DNA of 64,000 nucleotides, taken from CADEFQ01 sp050185195. Its GTDB lineage: Bacteria > Pseudomonadota > Gammaproteobacteria > Steroidobacterales > Steroidobacteraceae. The stretch spans positions 186,001 through 250,000 of the forward strand of contig JBFWZQ010000002.1 in the NCBI GenBank assembly GCA_050185195.1, written 5' to 3'. The position numbers and the translations under genes are program-made. The notes under the pieces are model-generated. The model worked only from the letters and a program-made list of their open reading frames with translations, was not told the DNA's origin and ran no database searches. This document shows positions 32,980 to 41,087 of this stretch, piece after piece (positions within the stretch are counted from its first letter, which is position 1; each line of letters starts with the position of its first letter).

Positions 32980-34304
32980 CTCTCGCCCCGGCCCACTCCG
33001 TAATAGCTGAAACCGAAACGCTTCAGCAGCTGCGGGTCGTAAAGGTTGCGGCCATCAAAAATGGCGGCGTGACTGAGGCCCGCCTTCAGGCGGTCGAAAT
33101 CGGGACTGCGGAACTCCTGCCACTCGGTCGCAATCACGAGCGCATCGGCGCCCTCGATCGCATCGTAGGCCGACACGCAAATCGCCAGGTCTTCGCGCGC
33201 GCCGTATAGCCGCCGCGCCTCATCGCCCGCCACGGGATCGTAAGCGCGCACCTTCGCCCCCGCGGCCCACAGCTTTTCCATGATCGTGCGACTCGGAGCC
33301 TCGCGCATGTCGTCGGTGTTGGGCTTGAAGGCGAGGCCCCAGAGCGCGAACGTGCGGCCCTGCAGATCGCCCTCGAAAAACCGCGTGATCTTGCCGACGA
33401 GGAACGCCTTCTGGCGCTCGTTCACGCCCTCCACGGCCTCGAGCAGCGCGGGCCGGTGCCCCACCGCGTTCGATGAGCGGATGAGCGCCTGCACGTCCTT
33501 CGGAAAGCAGGAGCCGCCGTAGCCCGTGCCGGGGTAGATGAAGCTGTAGCCGATGCGCGGATCGGACCCGATGCCCACGCGCACCTTCTCGATGTCGGCC
33601 CCCACCCGCTCGGCGATATTCGCGAGTTCGTTCATGAAGCTGATCTTGGTCGCGAGCATCGCGTTCGCCGCGTACTTCGTCAGCTCCGCCGAACGCAGGT
33701 CCATCACGATCAGGCGATCGTGGTTGCGCGTGAAGGGTTCGTAGAGCGCGCGCATCAGCTCGGTCACGCGTGGATTGTCGGTGCCGACGATCACGCGGTC
33801 GGGCTTCATGAAATCACCGATCGCGGCGCCCTCTTTCAGGAACTCCGGGTTCGAGACGATATCGAACTCGACCTGCGCCCCGCGCGCAGCGAGCGCTTTC
33901 GAAATTTCCGCCTTGACCTTGTCGGCCGTGCCGACCGGCACGGTCGACTTGTCGATCACGATGCGATATTCGGCGAGGTGCTCGCCGATCGTGCGGGCCA
34001 CGGCCAGGACATACTTCAGGTCCGCCGAGCCGTCCTCATCGGGCGGCGTGCCGACGGCGATCAACTGGAAGAGACCATGCCGGACGCCTTCGATGGCGTC
34101 GGTCGTGAACCGGAGGCGCCCGGCCTCCGCGTTCTTGCGGATGAGCGCGGCGAGCCCCGGCTCGTGGATCGGGACCTCGCCCTGCTTCAGGCGCTCGATC
34201 TTCCCCGCGTCGACGTCGACGCAGAGGACATCATTGCCGGCGTCCGACAGGCAGGCGCCCGTGACAAGACCGACGTAACCGGAACCGAAGATGGTGACCC
34301 GCAT
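32976..34304 (-). CDS. ugd: UDP-glucose 6-dehydrogenase
   Basis: The 442-residue enzyme oxidises UDP-glucose to UDP-glucuronate with two NAD. It has FGSGYVGLVTGACL at residues 6-19, the STVPVGT segment, SNPEFLKEG and the catalytic Cys in GYGGSCFPKDV. It stands alone between toxin-antitoxin modules but supplies the surrounding polysaccharide pathway. Confidence 0.95.
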   Translation of the reverse strand: MRVTIFGSGYVGLVTGACLSDAGNDVLCVDVDAGKIERLKQGEVPIHEPGLAALIRKNAEAGRLRFTTDAIEGVRHGLFQLIAVGTPPDEDGSADLKYVLAVARTIGEHLAEYRIVIDKSTVPVGTADKVKAEISKALAARGAQVEFDIVSNPEFLKEGAAIGDFMKPDRVIVGTDNPRVTELMRALYEPFTRNHDRLIVMDLRSAELTKYAANAMLATKISFMNELANIAERVGADIEKVRVGIGSDPRIGYSFIYPGTGYGGSCFPKDVQALIRSSNAVGHRPALLEAVEGVNERQKAFLVGKITRFFEGDLQGRTFALWGLAFKPNTDDMREAPSRTIMEKLWAAGAKVRAYDPVAGDEARRLYGAREDLAICVSAYDAIEGADALVIATEWQEFRSPDFDRLKAGLSHAAIFDGRNLYDPQLLKRFGFSYYGVGRGES

Positions 34305-34370
34305 GGGGGCGGGAGGTTAGCGGACTTCGCAAGCGCTTGCAGCAGCGCCGCGGAATGCGAATCGACCCGT

Positions 34371-35258
34371 CTACAGGAGTTCTACTTGCGGCCCCACGGC
34401 TTCCTGCAGCGTCTGCGCCGAGAGCAAGCGCTCGCCGATTGCATCGAGATCTGCGATCGAAGCGGTCGCGATCCGGGCTCGCATGTTGCTGTCCAACGGG
34501 CCGAAACGCAGCGTGAGCTGCCGGACTATGAGTTCCGCGCGACCTTCGAGCTGCCCCTCGACCTTGCCCTCGACCTTACCCTCGGCCTTCCCCTCAGCCC
34601 GCCCCTGCGCGACATAACGCTTGGCGAACTCGCTCTGGTACTCGTATTTCGCCGGATCCATGTTCTGCAACTCCTGTCGGGCTGCCTCGCTCAGCGACGC
34701 CAGCACCAGATCAAAATACAACCTCGAGCGCTCCTCGTCGAGCCGCAAGCTCGCCGCCTGAGCGGCTGCCGCTATGCGCACCGCCAGGCCGACATCTGCA
34801 TCCCGCCCGTGCGCCATGGCCGAGAGCACCGCCAGCTCGGGATCGTCTTGCGCCCGAGATTCCTCGGTCACCTTGGGCACATGCGAGGGACCCAGCACCA
34901 GCGGCGTAAACCAGTTCCCACCCCCAAGATCAATCGGCTTCGCCGCCAGCAGACTAACCGGCAGCTCAAGCCGAGCCCGGAGATGCACCACGTACGTCGG
35001 CCACACGAAGCGCTTGCGCTCATCCGGCGACAGTTGGACCTCGATGATGATGCCGAGCACAGGCGCCCCATCGAGCAGTGACACGACGAGATCAGCACGG
35101 TATTCGGCGGGCGAGATCTCGGTGAGATTAGCGGAATCTATTCGTACTTCCGTGTACGGGGGCAGCTCCCGATGCAGCGCATCGCGCAACAGCTCGGGGG
35201 CGAGCGTCGGGCGGTTGCGAAACAGGAGCAGCAGCGCTTCGTGCAGCTGGGAAGGCAC
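34371..35258 (-). CDS. Rpn-type nuclease-like protein with DUF4351-like tail
   Basis: The 295-residue protein has a PD-(D/E)xK-like core (EYRADLVVSL, then IIIEVQL) and a C-terminal tail with EGK/EGQ repeats followed by ELIVRQLTLRFGPLD, as in DUF4351 proteins. Relatives in the recombination-promoting nuclease (Rpn) group cut DNA and are often mobile. The GTG at 35258 gives a typical start. Its place among toxin-antitoxin genes suggests a mobile or defence-like cargo gene. Confidence 0.82.
   Translation of the reverse strand: MPSQLHEALLLLFRNRPTLAPELLRDALHRELPPYTEVRIDSANLTEISPAEYRADLVVSLLDGAPVLGIIIEVQLSPDERKRFVWPTYVVHLRARLELPVSLLAAKPIDLGGGNWFTPLVLGPSHVPKVTEESRAQDDPELAVLSAMAHGRDADVGLAVRIAAAAQAASLRLDEERSRLYFDLVLASLSEAARQELQNMDPAKYEYQSEFAKRYVAQGRAEGKAEGKVEGKVEGQLEGRAELIVRQLTLRFGPLDSNMRARIATASIADLDAIGERLLSAQTLQEAVGPQVELL
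34545..34606. repeat. Short imperfect repeat encoding EGK/EGQ units
   Basis: A run of 12-base imperfect units encodes repeated EGK, EGQ and EGR tripeptide-like segments in the Rpn-type protein. Such units can change copy number by slippage. Confidence 0.5.
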
Positions 35259-35327
35259 GCAACTACGCTACGAGCTCACCCCCGTGGATGCGACCAGCGA
35301 AACTCACCTGTTTGCCGCGAAATGCGG

Positions 35328-35714
35328 TCAGTGCTTCAGGCGCTCCACGCCGTCGTGCGCAGCGAGTTCCCGATCAAAAGTGCCCAGCGGAATGTGCCCT
35401 GCCTTGCGAGCGATCTCGAGAACGAGGCAATCGGAGAAACCGACCGCAGGCCGACTGCGGAACAACCGAAGCCCCGCGGCTACGACATCGGCGTCCTGAA
35501 ACGCCAATTGCTGGTGATTGAGGAGCATGTCGACCGCAGTGGCGATCTGCGCGGGCGTTCGATCGTACACCGCATCGAGTACCCACAGCGTCTCCGCCAA
35601 TACCAGGTGGGAAACCCACGCGCCGCCCGAAATGAACTCCTCGGCTGCCCGAACCTGCCCGGGCTCGTCACGAACGACGAGCCTCACCAGGACGTTTGTA
35701 TCAAGCGCGCGCAT
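35328..35714 (-). CDS. PIN-domain toxin (VapC type), module 3
   Basis: The 128-residue toxin shows ALDTNVLVRL, SHLVLAETLWVL, GFSDCLVLEIA and TFDRELAA, the PIN acidic positions. It overlaps its antitoxin gene by 14 bases. It is from a different VapC branch than modules 2 and 5. Confidence 0.92.
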   Translation of the reverse strand: MRALDTNVLVRLVVRDEPGQVRAAEEFISGGAWVSHLVLAETLWVLDAVYDRTPAQIATAVDMLLNHQQLAFQDADVVAAGLRLFRSRPAVGFSDCLVLEIARKAGHIPLGTFDRELAAHDGVERLKH

Positions 35715-35964
35715 GTCGCTTGCGGATGTGTTTGCGGATCCCTTCCTTCACGTCGGCCGGTCGTTTTGCCGCCCGTGCACCCTTTGGGAATACCGCCAGG
35801 TGCACCTCCATGGAGCTGAACCGCCCTGCCCGCCTCACGATGACCTGATTGTCCTGTTCGTCCCACTCCAGGATGGAGCCGGGGCCGACCCCCAGCTTCT
35901 TGCGAACCTCGGACGGCACGGAGATCTGGCCCTGGGCCGTCAGCCTGGAATGTGCGATGGTCAT
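35701..35964 (-). CDS. AbrB/SpoVT-type antitoxin, module 3
   Basis: The 87-residue protein opens with SRLTAQGQISVPSEVRKKL and GVGPGSILEWDE, the AbrB-type DNA-binding hairpins. A basic C-terminal helix (KEGIRKHIRKRHARA) follows. ATG at 35964. A palindrome lies nine bases upstream. Confidence 0.92.
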   Translation of the reverse strand: MTIAHSRLTAQGQISVPSEVRKKLGVGPGSILEWDEQDNQVIVRRAGRFSSMEVHLAVFPKGARAAKRPADVKEGIRKHIRKRHARA

Positions 35965-35972
35965 GGAGTTAC

Positions 35973-35986
35973 ATTACCTCGGTAAT
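35973..35986. promoter_or_regulatory. Operator candidate of toxin-antitoxin module 3
   Basis: ATTACC-TC-GGTAAT is a perfect dyad directly upstream of the antitoxin ATG at 35964. It ends exactly at the stop codon of the truncated toxin next door, so it could mark the module 3 junction. Confidence 0.6.
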
Positions 35987-36147
35987 TAACCGCCGTCAAA
36001 CAGATAGGGGGCCGAGTACCGCAGTTCGGCGGCCGTCATGATCGATACGCACAGATCTTCGGCGTGACGCGCAAATCGCGCTGCGACCTCGGCAGGCCTT
36101 CGACGGATCACGTAACTGCACGTGTCGGTGTCGAGCATGAAGCTCAT
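35986..36147 (-). pseudogene. Truncated PIN-domain toxin, module 4
   Basis: A 53-residue frame starts MSFMLDTDTCSYVIRRRP and continues to IMTAAELRYSAPYL, the N-terminal half of a VapC toxin, before a TAA. The last two acidic PIN positions are missing, so it should be inactive. Its ATG shares one base with the antitoxin stop (TGATG), as in an intact pair. The loss looks like a deletion or insertion at the module 3 boundary. Confidence 0.82.
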
Positions 36148-36410
36148 CAGAGCGGCTCGCGCTCCTGTGGCGGAGCGTCATCGCGCGGCGCGAGAAAATC
36201 GTCCGAAACCTTCACCTTGCTACTGAAGAAGGTCGACCAGTCTGGTCGTACTGGGGTGATCACAAGCCCCCTTCCCTGCCTGACCACCTGAACCTCGCGC
36301 ACTTCGTCAGAAAACCGCAACGACTGCGGCAAGCGAACAGCCTGGTTGACGCCATTGCGGAAGATTGCCGCGCGGTGAAGAGCACCCACTATCGAACCCT
36401 TTCTGGCCAT
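36147..36410 (-). CDS. VapB-type antitoxin of the broken module 4
   Basis: The product of about 87 residues contains AAIFRNGVNQAVRLPQSLRF, the VapB/MazE-type N-terminus, and the C-terminal toxin-binding part PDWSTFFSS. Starts at 36410 (ATG) or 36389 (GTG, with AGGG upstream) are both possible. The antitoxin remains intact while its partner is truncated, the safe order of decay. Confidence 0.82.
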   Translation of the reverse strand: MARKGSIVGALHRAAIFRNGVNQAVRLPQSLRFSDEVREVQVVRQGRGLVITPVRPDWSTFFSSKVKVSDDFLAPRDDAPPQEREPL

Positions 36411-36530
36411 GCACTTAGCATGTGCCCGGCCTATGCTCATGGCAACGAAACCAGCATATCGCGGGGTCGCCGCCAGCGCAGTTACTGTTTCCGCCGGGTT
36501 TGCGTAGAAATGCGAACCTGCGATGCGCCG

Positions 36531-36917
36531 TCAAACCACCCGCACGGGCCCGGGGTATTGCGCAACCAGCGGATCGACAGTCAGCAGCGTGATGCCTTCC
36601 ACCTGCGCTTGGGCAACGAGTATGCGATCGAAGGGGTCCTCATGAATGGCCGGCAGGCCATCGACTGCAACCGCGTGCTCACTACCAACTGGCAACTCTC
36701 CATAGCCGTTGTCAATCAAGCCTCGCCTCAACACGCGGGCGTCCACCTGGAAATCATCGCGGCCCATGCCGCTCTTGATGACCACTTCCCAGATGCTGGC
36801 TGCGCTGAAGAACAACTCACTTCCAGGCGAGCCGATGAGTGCGCGCGCCTGTTCGGACAACCGTTCGGGTTGACCGGCTGCCCACAGCAGCAAGTGGGTG
36901 TCCAGCATGAATTTCAA
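36531..36917 (-). CDS. PIN-domain toxin (VapC type), module 5
   Basis: The 128-residue toxin has FMLDTHLLLWAAG, ASIWEVVIK, EDPFDRILVAQ and LLTVDPLV. I chose the TTG at 36917 because it overlaps the antitoxin TGA (TTGA); the ATG at 36908 would also keep the full domain. It is paralogous to the module 2 toxin. Confidence 0.9.
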   Translation of the reverse strand: MKFMLDTHLLLWAAGQPERLSEQARALIGSPGSELFFSAASIWEVVIKSGMGRDDFQVDARVLRRGLIDNGYGELPVGSEHAVAVDGLPAIHEDPFDRILVAQAQVEGITLLTVDPLVAQYPGPVRVV

Positions 36918-37159
36918 CGGGCACCGCCGAACAGCCGATCGATTTCGGTGGCACACATCCGATCGAAGTCCTCGGGGACAACGACCTGACCCGCGAGAAA
37001 TCCGAGTCGATTGATGCTCCCCGCGTCAGGTGCACTCAAGGGCATGACCTTGACCATGGGCTTGCCGGCCTTTGCGATGACAAAAGACTCGCCTTTAGCG
37101 GCCTGCTCTACCAGTCGAGAAAGCTGCGTCTTCGCCTCGTGAATATTGACGGTACGCAT
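36914..37159 (-). CDS. Phd/YefM-type antitoxin, module 5
   Basis: The 81-residue protein begins RTVNIHEAKTQLSRLVEQAA, GESFVIAKAGKPMVKV, close to the module 2 antitoxin. ATG at 37159. A dyad 17 bases upstream is a probable autoregulation site. Confidence 0.92.
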   Translation of the reverse strand: MRTVNIHEAKTQLSRLVEQAAKGESFVIAKAGKPMVKVMPLSAPDAGSINRLGFLAGQVVVPEDFDRMCATEIDRLFGGAR

Positions 37160-37175
37160 GCGCTTCGCCCCACGT

Positions 37176-37200
37176 AAACTTAGTCCACAGGACTTAGTTT
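37176..37200. promoter_or_regulatory. Operator candidate of toxin-antitoxin module 5
   Basis: AAACTTAGTCC and GGACTTAGTTT pair at 10 of 11 positions around ACA. The same ACTTAGT word is also repeated directly. It sits between the antitoxin start and the dehydratase gene end. Confidence 0.6.
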
Positions 37201-37230
37201 ATCCAGTGCGAGCGAGAAACGCCAGAAATG

Positions 37231-39255
37231 TCACTCGAACGCGGGAGGCGCCGGCTTTTCGAGGCCTTCCGGCGCGCGACGCGCGCTGATCCGGTGGGCG
37301 CGCAGATCGGCCACGTTGCCCGCGGCGCGCGCATGGGCCAACTCGCCCTTGCGCACCCAGACGTGATCCTGCAGCCCCTCGCCCGGCTGGTACTCCACGA
37401 CGGCCCGCATCAGGATGTCGCGCGCGCGATCGCAGTCGTTGTGGTTCAGCGCCTCGAGCAGCTCGTCGATCAGGTGCTGCACGTCGCGCCAGGCCATGCG
37501 GTGCTCCATCGCCCGCAGGATCATTGGATGCTCCGTACCGGTGACATTGCTGCCGATCAGGAGCTCCTCGAACAGCTTCTCCGCGGGCCGCAAGCCCGTG
37601 TAGACGATCTCGATCTCGCCCTCCGGGTTGCTGTCGTCACGCACGGCGAGACCCATGAGCCGCACCATGCGCCGCGCGAGGTCCTCGATGCGCACGGGCT
37701 TGCCCATGTCGAGCACGAACACGTCACCGCCCTTGCCCATGGCGCCCGCCTGGAGCACGAGCTGCGCGGCCTCGGGGATCGTCATGAAATAGCGGATGAC
37801 ATCCTTGTGGGTCACCGTGACCGGCCCGCCGGCACGGATCTGCTCGCGAAACAGCGGTACCACCGAACCGCTCGACTCGAGCACATTGCCGAATCGCACC
37901 ATGCAGAAGCGGGTCGTAGTCGAACGCTCCTGGATGCCCTGCAGGATGATCTCGGCAAAGCGCTTCGTCGCGCCCATCACATTCGTCGGATTGACCGCCT
38001 TGTCGGTCGAGATCAGGACGAAAGTCTCCACGCCGCAATCGAGTGCCGCTTCCGCCGCGTGCCAGGTGCTGAAGACATTGTTGTGGATGCCCTGGATGAC
38101 ATTCTGCTCGACGATCGGCACGTGCTTGTAGGCCGCGGCGTGGTAAATCGTATGCACGGAATACGTCTGGACGACTTCACGCACCCGGTTGCGGTGGTGC
38201 GCATTGCCGAGCAGCGCCACGAGCTCCACGTGGATGTTGTCGCGCTCGATGAGACCACGCAGTTCACGCTCGATGCTGTAGAGCGCAAGCTCCGACATCT
38301 CGAGCAGCACGAGCCGCGACGGGCCGAGTTTCAGGATCTGGCGGCAGAGCTCGGAACCGATCGAACCGCCCGCGCCGGTCACCATCACGACCTTGTGGTG
38401 GATGCAGGCATCGAGCAGCGCCGTGTTCGGCGGCACAGGGTCGCGCCCGAGCAGGTCGGCCGCGTCGACGTCGCGCAGGTCGGCCACCGTCGCATGGCCG
38501 TTCACGATGTCGCCGATGTCGGGCACCGTCTGCACCTTCACGGGCAGCGGCTCGAGCAACTTCAGTATCTCCTGGCGGCGCTTGCGCGATTGCGACGGGA
38601 GGGCGAGCAACACGGTGGTCACCGCGGAGCCCTTCACCAGCCGATCCAGGCTTTCGGGATTGTAGACTTTGATGCCGTTGACAAGGCTACGATGCAGCGA
38701 CGGGTTGTCGTCGACAAACCCCACCGGAAAATACCGACCGCTGATCGTGAGCATGGATGCCAACTGGGCACCAGCCGCACCCGCCCCGTAGATCACCACG
38801 CGCTGCCCGCTGATCGGGCGCGAATGCATGAACCCCCGAACGGCGAACCTCGAACCACCCACATAGAGCAGCGCAAGCGCCCAATAGATCACGAACGCCT
38901 CGAAAGGCACCGGGCGGCGCATGACCGTGGCATTCAGCACGATCAGGAGCAGCACGGATGTCGTCACCCCGGCCAGCACGGCACCCATGGCAGCCGGGCC
39001 GATGAAGCGCACGACCGCCCGATAGAGGCCAAGGCGAGCAAACACGGGAATCGCAGCGCCCAGCGCCGCCACATAGAGCCAGAAACTCAGCAGTGGGGCC
39101 GACTGCGCGCCCACCTTGAGATAGGCCGCCAACCACAGGGTCAGGGGGATGAACAGCGCATCGGCCAGCAGCATGATCGCCCGCTTGCTGTCGCGGGGGA
39201 GCTCCACGAGCCACCTTGTCGCAACCGAAACTGCCTGCGGGCGAGATTCATTCAT
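37231..39255 (-). CDS. WbpM/CapD-type nucleotide-sugar dehydratase
   Basis: The 674-residue protein has four N-terminal spans (about 25-145), a CoA-binding-like Rossmann domain, then a short-chain-dehydrogenase domain with VTGAGGSIGSELCRQ and catalytic ISTDKAVNPTNVMGATKR. It probably acts as a UDP-GlcNAc 4,6-dehydratase (or epimerising variant), making the keto-sugar precursor for rare amino sugars. Long membrane-bound forms like this belong to O-antigen and capsule loci. The region 39256-39610 upstream is non-coding. Confidence 0.92.
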   Translation of the reverse strand: MNESRPQAVSVATRWLVELPRDSKRAIMLLADALFIPLTLWLAAYLKVGAQSAPLLSFWLYVAALGAAIPVFARLGLYRAVVRFIGPAAMGAVLAGVTTSVLLLIVLNATVMRRPVPFEAFVIYWALALLYVGGSRFAVRGFMHSRPISGQRVVIYGAGAAGAQLASMLTISGRYFPVGFVDDNPSLHRSLVNGIKVYNPESLDRLVKGSAVTTVLLALPSQSRKRRQEILKLLEPLPVKVQTVPDIGDIVNGHATVADLRDVDAADLLGRDPVPPNTALLDACIHHKVVMVTGAGGSIGSELCRQILKLGPSRLVLLEMSELALYSIERELRGLIERDNIHVELVALLGNAHHRNRVREVVQTYSVHTIYHAAAYKHVPIVEQNVIQGIHNNVFSTWHAAEAALDCGVETFVLISTDKAVNPTNVMGATKRFAEIILQGIQERSTTTRFCMVRFGNVLESSGSVVPLFREQIRAGGPVTVTHKDVIRYFMTIPEAAQLVLQAGAMGKGGDVFVLDMGKPVRIEDLARRMVRLMGLAVRDDSNPEGEIEIVYTGLRPAEKLFEELLIGSNVTGTEHPMILRAMEHRMAWRDVQHLIDELLEALNHNDCDRARDILMRAVVEYQPGEGLQDHVWVRKGELAHARAAGNVADLRAHRISARRAPEGLEKPAPPAFE

Positions 39256-39610
39256 GTTGGGTTAGTGTGTTCGCTTCACTAGGCGCTAGCTGTTGTTCGA
39301 GCGCGTCAAGCGCCCGTCGTCGCGCTATTGACGGTGTCTCGACCGCGGCGATTCTACGACAGGCACCGCTACCACGTGAAGTGTTTTTGGAGCGTAGAGC
39401 TGGATGTCTCCGCAGACAGACAGGCACATGGTTGGCAGTCGTGGAAATTGGCGAATAGTTGGAATGGATTTGACCCCAATTTCCAGAGCCGCTCGCCAAG
39501 GGTTGTCTCCGTCGAAAGACCGATATCCCCCGAGCCCATCCGCAATGCATGCAAATCATTGGGTGGGCATTGGATCGTTTCGCTCACGGGCCAAGGCTCG
39601 TCTCCGAGAC
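39256..39610. other. Gap of about 355 bases without a gene
   Basis: No frame here encodes a recognisable protein. The segment may hold the promoter of the dehydratase gene. It contains AATGGATTTGACCCCAATTT near 39460-39481, which recalls a motif sometimes seen near REP-associated transposase genes, but no transposase is present. Confidence 0.4.
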
Positions 39611-40516
39611 TCATGCCTGACTCAACGGCCGGAACTGCGCAGCTTCGCCCACCAGACATTCCGGCGATGGCGACACTTCGTGCTGCCAGTCGATGGCATC
39701 GAGCCAGCCGTCGCAAAAATGGAGGCGACGCACGCCGGAAGCCGGCGCAGCGCCTCCGCAATCTTGTCCTGGCGCACCGCACGCCCAGATTCGCATGAGA
39801 CCATCGGCAGCATGAATGAACGCCCCGGGATAGGGGCGAGTCACGGCTCGTATCAACCGATCCGCATCGAGCGTGGTGAATGCAGATGTCAATAAGCCAT
39901 CTTCCGGCCTGCGCCCTTTCCAGACGGTGGCTCGCCTGTCGTCCTGCGCCACCGGTAAAAGCTGACCCGCCATCAACGCACGCCAGTTGTCCTTCAATAA
40001 GGCTGCGTGCGCCGTGGCTATTTTCGGATAGAGCGTCGCCGCCGTCTCCGCTGCATCGATACGAACCTTTGTTTGCGCAATGATGGGACCGGTATCAACG
40101 CCCTCGTCCATTTTGAACAAGGTGACTCCCGTTTCGGCCAGCCCGAGCAATATCGCCCAAGGAATGGCCGCCCGCCCACGTCCGGTCGGCAGTAATGTGG
40201 GGTGCATGCCAAGAACGCCCAGCCGGGTCGATCGCAAGACCGCTGGTCGCGCAATCTGGGACCAGCCGACAATGAAAAGCCAGTCCAGCTCCGCGCGAAC
40301 GATGGACTGCAGCGCATCGTCGTCGTTTACGTTGTCAAACTTGCGCAACTCGATGTCGTGCTGCGCGCAGAAAGCATCAATGTACGCGCGACCTGCTTTC
40401 TTCGGCGCCAGCTCATCCCGCAATGTCAGCGCGAAGTCCAGCGTGCCGCCGGCTTCATAGATTGCCTCCATGCAAGAAAGCCCGAGTTGAACGCAGGTAA
40501 CGAATCCGGTTCTCAT
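39611..40516 (-). CDS. Formyltransferase, probably for a nucleotide sugar
   Basis: The 301-residue protein has the Fmt-like formyltransferase domain: WLFIVGWSQIA, GMHPTLLPTGRGRAAIPWAI with the catalytic His, and MDEGVDTGPII with the catalytic Asp. The Asn two residues before the His in ArnA and Fmt is Gly here. It would transfer formyl from N10-formyl-tetrahydrofolate to a sugar amine, fitting its place in a glycan locus. A C-terminal beta domain may hold the sugar. Methionyl-tRNA formylation is unlikely. Confidence 0.85.
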   Translation of the reverse strand: MRTGFVTCVQLGLSCMEAIYEAGGTLDFALTLRDELAPKKAGRAYIDAFCAQHDIELRKFDNVNDDDALQSIVRAELDWLFIVGWSQIARPAVLRSTRLGVLGMHPTLLPTGRGRAAIPWAILLGLAETGVTLFKMDEGVDTGPIIAQTKVRIDAAETAATLYPKIATAHAALLKDNWRALMAGQLLPVAQDDRRATVWKGRRPEDGLLTSAFTTLDADRLIRAVTRPYPGAFIHAADGLMRIWACGAPGQDCGGAAPASGVRRLHFCDGWLDAIDWQHEVSPSPECLVGEAAQFRPLSQA

Positions 40517-40517
40517 T

Positions 40518-41084
40518 TCAGTACGCCGGAGGCCGCCGTAGCAAATAGCCCAATGTTCGCAGGAGTATCGTGATATCCCGCGTCAACGAAACGCTGTTCG
40601 CGTACCGTTCTTCCCATCTCAGTTTCTCGTCTTCTGGCATGCCATCGTAGGCGTTCACCTGGGCGAGTCCAGTTAACCCTGGTCGCAGCCTGGTAATGCC
40701 CCTTTGATGGCGCGACTCCAACAAAGAAGTCTGGGAAAGCAACGCGGGTCGCGGACCAATCAGACTCATATCGCCTCGGAGCACGTTCCAGAGTTGAGGT
40801 AGCTCATCAATGTTTGTGCGGCGGATGAACCAACCGACCCGGGTCACCTTCAGCGTCGTGCCGGACGCCGACGGCACACTGGGCGTACCCATGGGCATGC
40901 TGCGAAATTTGTAGATAGTGAATACCGCGCCATCGCGGCCAACGCGGCGCTGGCGGAATATCGACTGCCCGCCGTCCTCCAGCCTGATCGCAATCGCGGT
41001 CAGGGCGAACAGCGGACTCAGCAGCAACAACAACACGACTGCAATCACGAGATCCAGAAAGCGTTTCGTTGTTTGTCGATACAT
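40518..41084 (-). CDS. Initiating phosphoglycosyltransferase (sugar transferase)
   Basis: The 188-residue monotopic enzyme has one N-terminal hydrophobic segment (VIAVVLLLLLSPLFALTA), then FRQRRVGRDGAVFTIYKFRSM, DELPQLWNVLRGDMSLIGPR and RPGLTGLAQV. It moves a sugar-phosphate from a UDP-sugar onto undecaprenyl phosphate, the first membrane step of repeat-unit assembly. Its short length matches the PglC-like catalytic core. The stop is one base before the next start. Confidence 0.94.
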   Translation of the reverse strand: MYRQTTKRFLDLVIAVVLLLLLSPLFALTAIAIRLEDGGQSIFRQRRVGRDGAVFTIYKFRSMPMGTPSVPSASGTTLKVTRVGWFIRRTNIDELPQLWNVLRGDMSLIGPRPALLSQTSLLESRHQRGITRLRPGLTGLAQVNAYDGMPEDEKLRWEERYANSVSLTRDITILLRTLGYLLRRPPAY

Positions 41085-41087
41085 ATG

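Noticed and set aside
34545..34606. CRISPR-like or other tandem array
   Set aside because: The units are 12-base imperfect coding repeats inside one gene, with no spacers.
39460..39481. End of a REP-associated transposon (GACCCCAATT motif)
   Set aside because: Only a short match from memory, with no paired copy and no transposase gene nearby.
39611..40516. Methionyl-tRNA formyltransferase
   Set aside because: The catalytic Asn is Gly, the C-terminal half does not look like the tRNA-binding domain, and the context is a polysaccharide operon.
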